Shown: positions 53,343-62,184, numbered from the stretch's first letter. The stretch is 64,000 nucleotides of DNA from Clostridium rhizosphaerae (GCF_016765585.1 NZ_JAESWC010000002.1:1240001-1304000); one strand, 5' to 3'. Translations and numbers: made by a program. The notes: generated from the sequence alone by a model not told the origin.

Positions 53343-55076
53343 TTATGCAATATCAAACTGCATATTATAGAGTCCAGCGTATATCCCATTTTTATCTAGA
53401 AGCTCTTCATGAGTTCCGCTTTCCTGTATTCCTTCTTCTGTTAGAACAAGAATATTATCGGCATTTCTTATTGTGCTCAGTCTATGAGCAATTACTATTG
53501 TTGTTCTATTCTTTGCCAGCTCCTCCAAGGACTGCTGAATGTATTTTTCGCTTTCATTGTCTAGTGCGGAGGTAGCTTCATCAAGTATTAATATAGGAGG
53601 GTTCTTAAGGAATACTCTCGCAATAGATATTCTTTGCTTTTGTCCTCCTGAAAGCTTAACCCCTCTTTCTCCTACATAAGTATCATATCCATTTTCAAGT
53701 CCCATAATAAATTCGTGTGCATTTGCTCTTTGCGCTGCTTCAATTATTTCTTTATCAGTAGCTCCTGGTTTTCCATAGGCAATATTTTCTTTTATTGTTC
53801 CAGCGAACATATAAACATCCTGCTGAACAATACCTATATTATTTCTTAGAGATTTTAGCTTTATATCTCTAATATCAATTCCGTCTATCTTAACTGAACC
53901 CTTATCGACCTCATAAAACCTTGGCACTATACTGCAGAAGGTAGTCTTACCCCCTCCTGAAGGTCCAACAATAGCAAAAGTTTTTCCTGCTTCAATATCT
54001 ACATTTATATTATTGAGTACCGTATTTCTATTATCATAGCTGAAGGATACATTTTGAAAAGTAATCTGCCCTTTTGGTTTATTTAACTCAACCGCATCTT
54101 TATTATCTACTATATCAGGATGAGTATTAATAACCTCCAAGAATCTTTCAAAACCTGTAATTCCTCTTTGATATTGCTCTGTAAAGTTAACAAGTTTGTC
54201 TATAGGATTGAGGAATATATTTATATAAAGTATATAAACTACTAAATCAGAAGTTGATATTTTTCCCATGCTTATGAATAAGCCGCCAAACAGTACTACT
54301 GATAAATATAAAATCCCCTGGAAGAATCCATTCATGCTGAAGAACCTTCCCATTAAATTATAGTTATCTTCTTTAGTTCTTAAAAAATCATTATTACCCT
54401 TTTGAAACTTTTTATTTTCTATGTGTTCATTAGAAAAAGATTTCACGACTCTTATCCCAGATAAGCTATCCTGAACCTGTGCATTAACTACAGCAATTTT
54501 CTCTCTATTTTCCTTAAAAGTAGCCTTCATTTTTTTATTATAATTAACAGAGAAATAAAGCATGAATAAAGTAATAAAGATTAAGATAAGCGTTATATTG
54601 ATATTTATACTCAAAAGTATTAGGAAAGAACCGGCTATTTTTAGAATAGATATAAATACATCTTCAGGACCGTGATGAGCAAGCTCTGATATATCAAACA
54701 AGTCTGTAACTATTCTTGACATTAGCTTACCTGTGTTAGTGTTATCATAGTAAGAAAATGATAATCTCTGAAGATGACTGAATATATCATTTCTCATATC
54801 CGCTTCCATTCTTGCTCCCATTATATGCCCATAGGAAGTTATATAAAACTGACAAAAATACTTAACTACATACATAAGTAAAAGTGCCACGCCGATTAAA
54901 GCCACATATTTTATTATTGTTGACTTATCCTTTAAATAAACATCATTCAAAAGATATCTAACAATTATAGGAAAAACCAAATCTATGGCTGAAAGAGTTA
55001 AAGCACAAAACATGTCCATAAAAAACATGCCTTTATATGGCTTGTAGTAACTAATAAATTTTTTAATTGTATTCAA
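53343..55076 (-). CDS. ABC exporter, fused permease and ATPase
   Basis: A 577-aa half-transporter with six N-terminal helices (about 15-305) and an ATPase (about 340-575) carrying GPSGGGKTT, LSGGQKQR, ILILDEATSALD and an H-loop in IAHRLSTI. It works as a homodimer to export drugs, lipids or peptides; MsbA-like relatives are common in Clostridia. The start is TTG with GGGGGGG upstream. Single gene. Confidence 0.95.
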   Translation of the reverse strand: MNTIKKFISYYKPYKGMFFMDMFCALTLSAIDLVFPIIVRYLLNDVYLKDKSTIIKYVALIGVALLLMYVVKYFCQFYITSYGHIMGARMEADMRNDIFSHLQRLSFSYYDNTNTGKLMSRIVTDLFDISELAHHGPEDVFISILKIAGSFLILLSININITLILIFITLFMLYFSVNYNKKMKATFKENREKIAVVNAQVQDSLSGIRVVKSFSNEHIENKKFQKGNNDFLRTKEDNYNLMGRFFSMNGFFQGILYLSVVLFGGLFISMGKISTSDLVVYILYINIFLNPIDKLVNFTEQYQRGITGFERFLEVINTHPDIVDNKDAVELNKPKGQITFQNVSFSYDNRNTVLNNINVDIEAGKTFAIVGPSGGGKTTFCSIVPRFYEVDKGSVKIDGIDIRDIKLKSLRNNIGIVQQDVYMFAGTIKENIAYGKPGATDKEIIEAAQRANAHEFIMGLENGYDTYVGERGVKLSGGQKQRISIARVFLKNPPILILDEATSALDNESEKYIQQSLEELAKNRTTIVIAHRLSTIRNADNILVLTEEGIQESGTHEELLDKNGIYAGLYNMQFDIA

Positions 55077-55155
55077 AAAATCCCCCCCTTTTATTTATAT
55101 AGATTTCAAAGTAAATCTATATAACACAACTTATATTCTAACATAAATTTAAAAA

Positions 55156-55204
55156 ACGGTTAACAGTTTTAGATTATATTCCAAAATTGTTAACCGTCTT
55201 TTAT
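55156..55204 (-). terminator. Terminator after RNase J
   Basis: ACGGTTAACAGTTTT (55156-55170) pairs with AAAATTGTTAACCGT (55183-55197, one mismatch) directly after the gene. Confidence 0.8.
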
Positions 55205-55205
55205 T

Positions 55206-56870
55206 TTATATTTCCATTATAATTGGCAGAATGATTGGTCTTCTTTTTGTTTTTTCATACAAGTATTTACTAACTGCATTTTTTATATTTGATTTTATAA
55301 CAACCCATTCTGTTATCCTATTATCCAAACATTTATCTAATTCCTGTCTAACTATTTCTCTTGCTTCGTTAATTAAGTTTTCTGATTCCTTTACATAGAC
55401 AAAACCCCTTGTAATAATATCTGGTCCCGCTATAACGCTGAAGGATTCTTTTTCTATAGTAACTACAACAGTTAAGATGCCATCTTCTGCTAAATGTTTT
55501 CTATCTCTTAAAACAATATGTCCAACGTCTCCTACTCCAAGTCCGTCGACCATAACACCGCCGGAATGAACTTTTCCATTAATTCTTATACTATCCTTAG
55601 ACAATTCTACAATCTGTCCTGTTTCTGCAACAGCAATATCAGATTCTTCTCTTCCAAGCTTTTGAGCTAATTTTGAATGATGTCTTAAATGTCTATATTC
55701 ACCATGAACGGGCATAAAAAACTTTGCCTTGACCAAAGTATGAATTAATTTTAATTCTTCTTGTCTTGCGTGGCCAGAAACGTGAACTTCCTCAAAAGCT
55801 TCATAAACTACATCTGCACCCTTTTTAAACAATTCATTAATAACTCTGGATATGAACTTTTCGTTGCCTGGTATTGGAGAAGCTGAAATAATAACTAAAT
55901 CCCCATGCTCAACTCTAAGAGTTTTATGAGTACCCATTGACATTCTTGCTAAGGCAGACATAGGCTCTCCCTGGCTTCCAGTTGTTATAACAGTAATATT
56001 TTCATTAGGATATTTATTCATTTCATCCATACTTATACTATATCCCTCTGGAATATTCAAGTAGCCGAGTTCCATAGCAACCTGAGAAACCTTTTCCATA
56101 CTTCGTCCGCTAAAAGCTATTTTTCTTCCATATTGAAGAGAAGCATCTATTATTTGCTGCATTCTGTGAATATTTGAAGCAAAGGTTGCTACAATTATTC
56201 TGCCTTCTGCTCTTGCAAATACTCTGTCAAAGGTTTTTCCAATTACTCTCTCTGAAACAGTGTAGCCCGGTCTTTCTACATTGGTGCTGTCAGCCATAAG
56301 AAGAAGTACTCCTTCTTTTCCAAGTGTTGAAAGTCTTTCAAAGTCCATCATTTTCCCATCTATTGGAGTATAATCAATTTTAAAGTCTCCAGTGTGTATA
56401 ATTACTCCTATTGGTGTATGCAGTGCTAAGGAACAGGAGCCTGCTATACTGTGACTGTTTCTTATAAACTCTACATTTATGTATTTATTTTCTATTATAT
56501 CCCCTGGTTCTACAACATTAAGCTCACAATCATTTAAAATATCATGCTCCTTCAGTTTAAGCTCTACTAATCCTAATGTTAATCTAGTACCATAAATCGG
56601 TACATTAAGTTGTTTTAAAACGTATGGAAGAGCACCTATATGATCCTCGTGTCCATGAGTTAAGAAAAATCCTTTTACCTTTCTCTTGTTATTTAAAAGA
56701 TATGTAACATCCGGTATAACTAAGTCTACACCATACATCTCCTCATCTGGAAAAGCCACACCGCAGTCTATAACTATTATTTCATCCTCATATTCTATAG
56801 CTGTAATGTTCTTTCCAATTTCCCCTAATCCTCCTAAGGGAATAATTTTTACAATTTTCTTGTCTTCCAA
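55206..56870 (-). CDS. rnj: Ribonuclease J
   Basis: A 554-aa metallo-beta-lactamase/beta-CASP nuclease with both endo- and 5'-exonuclease activity, central to mRNA decay in Firmicutes. The zinc motif HGHEDHIGALPYV is at about 73-85, DSTNVERPGYT and FASNIHRMQQII mark the beta-CASP domain, and the C-terminal domain follows from about 450. The start is TTG with AGGAGGAG upstream. Which paralogue (J1 or J2) cannot be said. Confidence 0.96.
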   Translation of the reverse strand: MEDKKIVKIIPLGGLGEIGKNITAIEYEDEIIVIDCGVAFPDEEMYGVDLVIPDVTYLLNNKRKVKGFFLTHGHEDHIGALPYVLKQLNVPIYGTRLTLGLVELKLKEHDILNDCELNVVEPGDIIENKYINVEFIRNSHSIAGSCSLALHTPIGVIIHTGDFKIDYTPIDGKMMDFERLSTLGKEGVLLLMADSTNVERPGYTVSERVIGKTFDRVFARAEGRIIVATFASNIHRMQQIIDASLQYGRKIAFSGRSMEKVSQVAMELGYLNIPEGYSISMDEMNKYPNENITVITTGSQGEPMSALARMSMGTHKTLRVEHGDLVIISASPIPGNEKFISRVINELFKKGADVVYEAFEEVHVSGHARQEELKLIHTLVKAKFFMPVHGEYRHLRHHSKLAQKLGREESDIAVAETGQIVELSKDSIRINGKVHSGGVMVDGLGVGDVGHIVLRDRKHLAEDGILTVVVTIEKESFSVIAGPDIITRGFVYVKESENLINEAREIVRQELDKCLDNRITEWVVIKSNIKNAVSKYLYEKTKRRPIILPIIMEI

Positions 56871-56995
56871 AAAAATCTCCTCCTCTTTTTGTTCATCTAT
56901 ATACTATTTTTTTATAAATAAACTTTCATAATTTATTTTATTCATAAGTCAATTCTAATTCATTTATGATAATTAAACTGTTAATTATTTATAAA

Positions 56996-57041
56996 CAAAA
57001 AAATCCATAATATAGATTATATTATAACCTAAATTATGGAC
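56996..57041 (-). terminator. Terminator after the 53-aa gene
   Basis: TCCATAATATAG (57004-57015) pairs imperfectly with CTAAATTATGGA (57029-57040) and is followed by a long T-run on the minus strand. Confidence 0.7.
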
Positions 57042-57048
57042 TAATATA

Positions 57049-57210
57049 TTACTTTTCGCTATTTGCCTGCAAAGAATGTTTTTCAGGCTCATGCATTCCT
57101 ATTTTATGCCCGTTTTCAATCCCAAAGTGACCTCCATTTTGAAAATGAATTTTTCTAAGTTCAGGATTAGATTTATGTCTTGTTTTTCTTAAGCCTTTAT
57201 TATTATCCAT
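57049..57210 (-). CDS. Small basic hypothetical protein (53 aa)
   Basis: A short gene with a perfect AGGAGG 7 nt before the ATG at 57210, its own stop and its own terminator. The product is hydrophilic and basic at the N-terminus (MDNNKGLRKTRHKSNPELRK), with a Gly/His-rich middle (NGGHFGIENGHKIGMHEPEK) and no membrane helix. It could be a small spore or nucleic-acid-associated protein; I do not recognise it. Confidence 0.75.
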   Translation of the reverse strand: MDNNKGLRKTRHKSNPELRKIHFQNGGHFGIENGHKIGMHEPEKHSLQANSEK

Positions 57211-57342
57211 AAATTTACCTCCTGTTAATAAGACTCTTTACTCTATTAATTTAACCAAACTTATCTTTATATATTTTAGGAAAGTTAAGTGCATATTAAT
57301 AAAAAATGTATTTTATAATATAGGTTTTTATGGTATAAAAGA

Positions 57343-57980
57343 ATAAGTAGATTGCGAGCTAAAATGATCGCAGGCTATGCTTAAAAGTTGGCAGGTCTTT
57401 GCGTGGAAAATAATATATAATCTTAGTGATTACTTTGCGACTGTTCTAAGGTTCGTGAACTCATTTCACTAAGAACATTGGCAAAGTCCTCAATTAATCT
57501 TATATATCATTTTCCATACTGCCCTACAGACTTTAAAGCAAGCCTATAATGCTTTTGCTGCTCTCTAATTAATCAGTTAAGGCATTAAAAATTTTAATTA
57601 TAAAGAGAAATCCTTAATCAAGTTATATAGGCACTTATTATGGTAGATAAAATCTACATAGGCTGGGTGTAAAGACCGAGAGCATGCGTAGAAAATAATA
57701 TTTTAATTTGATTGATAACTTTGCTCATGTTCTTGGCGAAGTAATATTGAAAAGCTTAGAGACTCTCTTCTGAGCAATCTAAAAGTATTTTAAGCTTACT
57801 AAAGATGTTTTAAAGCCTGCGGCTATTAAAGTAACAAGTAGTCAAAGCGAATTCATAGAGGCTCTTAGCTTTTCAATATTATAAGCCTTAGAACATACGC
57901 AAAATTATCGTAAAGTAAAATATTATTTTCTACACTAGGCTCTAAGGTCTATGCACCACAGCCTGCAGCAATTTTATTAG
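57343..57980. repeat. Giant nested-hairpin element, copy E2 (about 640 bp)
   Basis: Terminal inverted repeats (left 57349-57379, right 57956-57978; core CAGGCTRTG). The left hairpin spans about 57370-57553 and matches the outer two layers of the right hairpin of E1 (arm sequence TGGAAAATAATATATAATCT then ATTACTTTGC). The right hairpin spans 57660-57963 with arms of about 105 bp and an inner layer (CTTAGAGACTCTCTTCTGAG) shared with E1. The centre is only about 110 bp, a shortened version of the E1/E3 centre. It has the orientation of E3. Its right end merges into the YitT ribosome site. Confidence 0.9.
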
Positions 57981-57994
57981 GAGGTGGGTTAATT

Positions 57995-58846
57995 ATGAAA
58001 TTAAATAAAGCTGATCTTATAAAGCGTGCTTTTATAATAGCAATTGCAAGTCTTATTTCTTCCGTAGGTCTTAATATGTTTATTATTCCTCATAAGCTTT
58101 TAAGCGGCGGTGTTTCCGGTATTGCTCTTATAGTTCAATATTTATCAGGTATTCAGGCAGGTATTATTATAATTTTAATTAATATTCCTTTATTTGTACT
58201 TAGTATAAAAGAGCTTGATAAAGAATTTACTATACTTACTATTATAGGAACTGTATGCCAATCAATATTTTTGATATTAACCAGAAATGTTTCTCAGCTC
58301 TATTTTGCTAAAGATATGATTTTAAGCTGTATATGCGGCGGAGTTATGCATGGAATAGCACTTGGACTTATATTCAGCAATCACGGTTCTCTTGGAGGAA
58401 CAGATATTATTTCTATGATTATAAGAAGAAGATACAATTTTGAAATAGGAAAAATATCCTTTGGCATAAACCTGTTAATTGTATCAATAGGCTCCATATT
58501 CTTTGGCATTGAAAGAGGCCTTTATACTTTAATATCCATGTATATAGTTTCTGCATTTATGGATAAAGTTATAAACGGTTTTGATATAAAGAAGATGATT
58601 CTTATAGTTACAGATAAGGAAAATGAAATTATCGAAAATATACAAACTGACTTAAAGAGAGGTTGTACCTTGCTTTACGGAATCGGGACTTATTCAAAAA
58701 GCCCTAAAAAGATAATTTACTGTGTTGTAACCTTATCTCAGATTCCAAAAGTAAAATCAATAGTTGAAAGTTCTGATACTTATGCATTTATGACTATAAT
58801 TGATACTTCTGAGATCTTAGGAAAAGGCTTCAAAAAACCTATATAA
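57995..58846 (+). CDS. YitT family membrane protein
   Basis: A 283-aa protein with about five or six helices in the first 200 residues (SVGLNMFIIPHKLLSGGVSGIALI, FSNHGSLGGTDIISMII) and a C-terminal DUF2179 domain (MILIVTDKENEII, GCTLLYGIGTYSKSPKKIIYCVVT). The function of the family is not established. AGGAGG is 10 nt before the ATG, lying at the edge of the repeat element. A terminator follows. Confidence 0.93.
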   Translation: MKLNKADLIKRAFIIAIASLISSVGLNMFIIPHKLLSGGVSGIALIVQYLSGIQAGIIIILINIPLFVLSIKELDKEFTILTIIGTVCQSIFLILTRNVSQLYFAKDMILSCICGGVMHGIALGLIFSNHGSLGGTDIISMIIRRRYNFEIGKISFGINLLIVSIGSIFFGIERGLYTLISMYIVSAFMDKVINGFDIKKMILIVTDKENEIIENIQTDLKRGCTLLYGIGTYSKSPKKIIYCVVTLSQIPKVKSIVESSDTYAFMTIIDTSEILGKGFKKPI

Positions 58847-58850
58847 ATGT

Positions 58851-58886
58851 TTAAAAGGTTATATGTTTTTACATATAACCTTTTAA
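58851..58886 (+). terminator. Terminator after YitT
   Basis: TTAAAAGGTTATATGT (58851-58866) pairs perfectly with ACATATAACCTTTTAA (58871-58886). Confidence 0.8.
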
Positions 58887-58988
58887 GCTCCTGTCTTACT
58901 TCTCTCTCATCTCATACATATTTCTAAATTTTATGAGAAAACTTATATTTGGATATTGTTACATACATAACAAAGGAGCGAATGTACG

Positions 58989-60905
58989 ATGAATGAAACA
59001 ATTTTAGAAAAAACTGAAGGCAGAGTCAGCTATCACGATTCAGTTGAAGAAATGCTTAAGAGAATCAGAGAAGATGGGATGTCCAATGTATTTGACAGAT
59101 GGACTTCTCAGGAAAAGATACGCTGCAAATTCTGCCTTGAAGGTTTAAGCTGTCAATTATGCTCGCAAGGTCCTTGCAGAATAAGTGAAAAAACAGGCCA
59201 GACTAAAGGTGTGTGCGGAATTGGCCCTGATGCAATGGCTATGAGAAACTTTCTATTGAAAAACATTATGGGAGCAGGGACCTACAGCCATCATGCTTAT
59301 GAAGCCTTTAGAACTCTTCAGGCAACTGCAGAAGGAAAAACACCATTTAAAATTAAAGATGTTGATAAACTTAAGTGGATGTGCGAAAAAGTAGGAATTG
59401 ATACAAACCAGGATATAAATGATATGGCAATTGAACTTGCTATACTTCTTGAAGATCAGCAAAGAATTGGTGTTGAAGAACAAAACATAATGGTTGAAGC
59501 CTTTGCTCCAAGAAAGAGAAAAGAACTCTGGAGAAAGCTAGGAATCTATCCTGCAGGTACTGTTCATGAAGAGCAAAACTGCGTTGCAAGCTGTTTAACC
59601 AATGTAGATGGCAGTCATGTATCCTTGGCAATGAAGGCATTAAGGCTAGGTATTGCTACAATTTACAATACTCAAATTGGCCTTGAAATGGTTCAGGATA
59701 TTCTTTTTGGAACTCCAATGCCTCATGAAGTTAATATGGACCTTGGAATCATGGATCCCGAATATATAAATGTAGTGTTTAATGGTCATCAGCCTTGGGC
59801 AGGAGCAGCTACCATAGAAAAAGCAAGAAGCAAAGAAGTTCAAGACAGAGCTAAGGCCGCTGGTGCAAAAGGCCTTAGAATTATAGGTTCTATTGAAACA
59901 GGTCAGGAGCTCCTTCAAAGATTTGAAATGGATGATGTATTTGTTGGACATATGGGAAACTGGCTTACTATAGAACCTCTTTTAGCTACCGGAACAGTGG
60001 ATGTTATGGCTATGGAAGAAAACTGCTCTCCTCCTGCTATAGATATGTATGCTGAAAAATATCAGGTAACTCTCGTATCAGTAAGCACAATTATTGATTT
60101 GCCTGGACTTCAGCACAAAATTCCTTATGATCCATCTGAAGTTGATAATATGGCAGACAGACTTATTGAGCTTGCTATTGAAAACTTCAAAAAAAGAAAA
60201 GATAAAATAACTCCTGTTGTACCTAAAATAACTCAAAAAGCAATTGCAGGCTTTTCAACGGAAGCTGTACTTAAAGCACTTGGCGGCAAGCTTGATCCGT
60301 TAGTTGATGTTATTGCTGCAGGCAAAATCAAAGGAGTTGTGGCACTTGCAAACTGCTCAACCTTAAGAAACGGCCCTCAGGATTGGAATACAATCAATCT
60401 TACAAAAGAGCTTATAAAGAAAGATATATTAGTAGTTGCTGGCGGCTGTGGAAATCACGCTCTTGAAGTGGCTGGTCTTTGTACACTTGCTGCAGCTAAT
60501 GAAATAGCAGGCGAAGGCTTAAGAGAAGTATGTAACTTATTAAAGATGCCTCCAGTACTGAGCTTTGGAACTTGTACCGATACTGGGAGAATTTCTATGC
60601 TGGTTAGTGCCCTTGCTGATCATCTTGATGTAGATGTATCTGACCTTCCAATAGCTGTTACCGCACCTGAATGGATGGAACAAAAGGCAACTATCGACGG
60701 TATCTTTGCTTTAGCCTATGGTGCATACACTCATTTATCTCCTACTCCATTTATGACAGGAGCACCTCAGCTTGTTGAACTTTTAACGGTAAAGGCTGAA
60801 GATGTTACCGGTGGAAAAATAGCTTTAGGTGATGATCCTATAGAAGTTGCTAATAATATAGAAGCACATATCCTTAAAAAGAGAAAAGGACTAAATTTGA
60901 AATAA
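58989..60905 (+). CDS. cooS: CO dehydrogenase catalytic subunit homologue (CooS), divergent
   Basis: A 638-aa Ni-Fe-S CO dehydrogenase homologue. B-cluster cysteines 55, 58, 63 and 76 are present. C-cluster ligands are kept at His267 (NGHQP), Cys346 (ENCSPPA), Cys456 (LANCS), Cys487 (GGCGNH) and Cys529 (FGTCTD), and the catalytic Lys566 (EWMEQKA) is kept. But the usual CCTGNE motif reads IETGQE (302-307), so one C-cluster cysteine is replaced by Glu303. In the D-cluster region, Cys46 is kept, the second usual Cys is Ser54 and an extra Cys is at 49. No cooF, cooC or acetyl-CoA synthase gene is adjacent. Ribosome site AAAGGAG. The fold assignment is firm; CO oxidation is not assured. Confidence 0.9.
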   Translation: MNETILEKTEGRVSYHDSVEEMLKRIREDGMSNVFDRWTSQEKIRCKFCLEGLSCQLCSQGPCRISEKTGQTKGVCGIGPDAMAMRNFLLKNIMGAGTYSHHAYEAFRTLQATAEGKTPFKIKDVDKLKWMCEKVGIDTNQDINDMAIELAILLEDQQRIGVEEQNIMVEAFAPRKRKELWRKLGIYPAGTVHEEQNCVASCLTNVDGSHVSLAMKALRLGIATIYNTQIGLEMVQDILFGTPMPHEVNMDLGIMDPEYINVVFNGHQPWAGAATIEKARSKEVQDRAKAAGAKGLRIIGSIETGQELLQRFEMDDVFVGHMGNWLTIEPLLATGTVDVMAMEENCSPPAIDMYAEKYQVTLVSVSTIIDLPGLQHKIPYDPSEVDNMADRLIELAIENFKKRKDKITPVVPKITQKAIAGFSTEAVLKALGGKLDPLVDVIAAGKIKGVVALANCSTLRNGPQDWNTINLTKELIKKDILVVAGGCGNHALEVAGLCTLAAANEIAGEGLREVCNLLKMPPVLSFGTCTDTGRISMLVSALADHLDVDVSDLPIAVTAPEWMEQKATIDGIFALAYGAYTHLSPTPFMTGAPQLVELLTVKAEDVTGGKIALGDDPIEVANNIEAHILKKRKGLNLK

Positions 60906-61007
60906 TATATAATGCAAAAGTTCTAATACATTACCGATGTCCCAAAATCCTTGAAGATTGGATATTTCGTGACATCGTTAATGTAAGAATTTTATTGCTT
61001 ATATATA
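60904..61007. repeat. 105-bp palindromic repeat, copy D
   Basis: It begins within the cooS stop codon (TAATATATAATGC). Centre TCCTTGAAGATTGGA; inner stem CGATGTC/GACATCG, a compensated variant of copies B and C. Confidence 0.85.
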
Positions 61008-61008
61008 T

Positions 61009-61046
61009 TAAAGCCCACGAAGTTATAAAAAACTTCATGGGCTTTA
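61009..61046. terminator. Terminator between cooS and the small membrane ORF
   Basis: TAAAGCCCACGAAGTT (61009-61024) pairs with AACTTCATGGGCTTTA (61031-61046, one mismatch). It serves cooS and the convergent small gene. Confidence 0.8.
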
Positions 61047-61049
61047 ATA

Positions 61050-61151
61050 TTATTTGTATAAAGGTTTATATTTTTTCCTGACATACCCAACCATGCTGAT
61101 AACTCCGGCTGCTGTTAATGCACCTACCCCGATAAACAACTTTCTTACCAT
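61050..61151 (-). CDS. Tiny putative membrane protein (33 aa)
   Basis: An ATG at 61151 with GGGGAG 9 nt upstream, a basic N-terminus (MVRKLF), a hydrophobic core (IGVGALTAAGVISMVGYV) and a basic tail (RKKYKPLYK), next to a terminator. It looks like a single-helix protein. It is short, so the call is tentative. Confidence 0.5.
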   Translation of the reverse strand: MVRKLFIGVGALTAAGVISMVGYVRKKYKPLYK

Positions 61152-61273
61152 ACTACCACGCTCCCCAATAGTTTATAACTAAATTCTGCCCAATAATTAA
61201 TATATTTACACCTTATCCATAAATATTTTTTTTAGGCAGACTTGGGCGCTAATCCTAGAATATGGAGAATATC

Positions 61274-61624
61274 TTATCTTTTTCTTTTTGATTTTAAAAT
61301 TACCGCTGCTAATCCTATAACTGCAATTCCAACTCCTGCTGCTATCTTAGCTGCACCTTTAATTTTATCCTTGGAAGTTTCTTCAGTCTTTTGATCTTCT
61401 TCTTTTACAAACATTGTCTTTATTTTTATAGGCTCTTCATTTTGATTATCTTCATTATTATTTATATCTTCAACTTCATCACTTATAGGCCTATCTTCAT
61501 TTTCTGCCTTATTGCTCTCAGTTATTTCTTTTTTCTCATCTTCTGTAACTTCAAAGTCTTCTTTTTTGACATCATTTGGTATTACTGTTCCTTTAATTTT
61601 TTCTGCCATATCTTTTATACTCAC
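61274..61624 (-). CDS. Hypothetical acidic protein with a C-terminal membrane anchor
   Basis: A 116-aa product: a short basic N-terminus (SIKDMAEKIKG), a long acidic disordered middle rich in Glu, Asn and Asp (about 20-85), then a helix at about 92-110 (IAAGVGIAVIGLAAVIL) followed by KSKRKR. The positive tail and single helix suggest a tail-anchored protein with the acidic part inside the cell. The start is GTG with GGGGA upstream. I do not recognise a family; its C-terminal helix is similar in style to the 33-aa neighbour. Confidence 0.75.
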   Translation of the reverse strand: MSIKDMAEKIKGTVIPNDVKKEDFEVTEDEKKEITESNKAENEDRPISDEVEDINNNEDNQNEEPIKIKTMFVKEEDQKTEETSKDKIKGAAKIAAGVGIAVIGLAAVILKSKRKR

Positions 61625-61686
61625 TAAAATTCCCCGCCTTCTAAATTTTTTTATTTTTTTATCTACAGCGTTATTATATGCAAGAC

Positions 61687-62184
61687 TTAATAAAATTGCG
61701 AAATAAAATGACCGCAGGCTGTGCTTTAAAGTCCGCAGGGCTTTTGTGGAAAATAATGTATAATCTTATATATTATTTTCCACATTGCCCTACATACTTT
61801 AAAGCACGCCTATAATACTTTTTTTGATCTCTAGTTAATCAGATTAAATATTTGGCCTTTTTATCATTTGTATATTTATATATAAACCTATAAAAATATT
61901 TAAATATTTACTTGAGTCATGCTGGTTTGAAGTAGATTTGCTTTATACAATATCAAAAACATGCTTATATCAACACCATTATTAGATAGCGTCAAAGATT
62001 AAAAAGTTTTAATTATAAAATCAATCGTTGAGTAAATCATATAAATATATAATTATAATTGCGTATAAGATGTATAGACTGGGTGTAAAGACCGAGAGCA
62101 GGTGTAGAAAGTAAAATATTATTTTCTACACAAGGCTCTAAGGTCTTTACACCACAGCCTGCGGCAATTTATTTCACAATGTAC
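61687..62184. repeat. Giant nested-hairpin element, copy E3 (about 500 bp, simplest form)
   Basis: Terminal inverted repeats (left 61694-61724, right 62150-62180; core GCAGGCTGTG). Left hairpin about 61711-61810 with arms CTTTAAAGTCCGCAGGGC and TGGAAAATAATGTATAATCT; right hairpin about 62078-62159 with arms GGTGTAAAGACC-type and TAGAAAATAATATTTTA-type. Both hairpins lack the inner layers seen in E1 and E2. The AT-rich centre (about 61830-62060) matches that of E1 in reverse orientation. It ends at the stop codon of the dehydrogenase gene. Confidence 0.9.
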
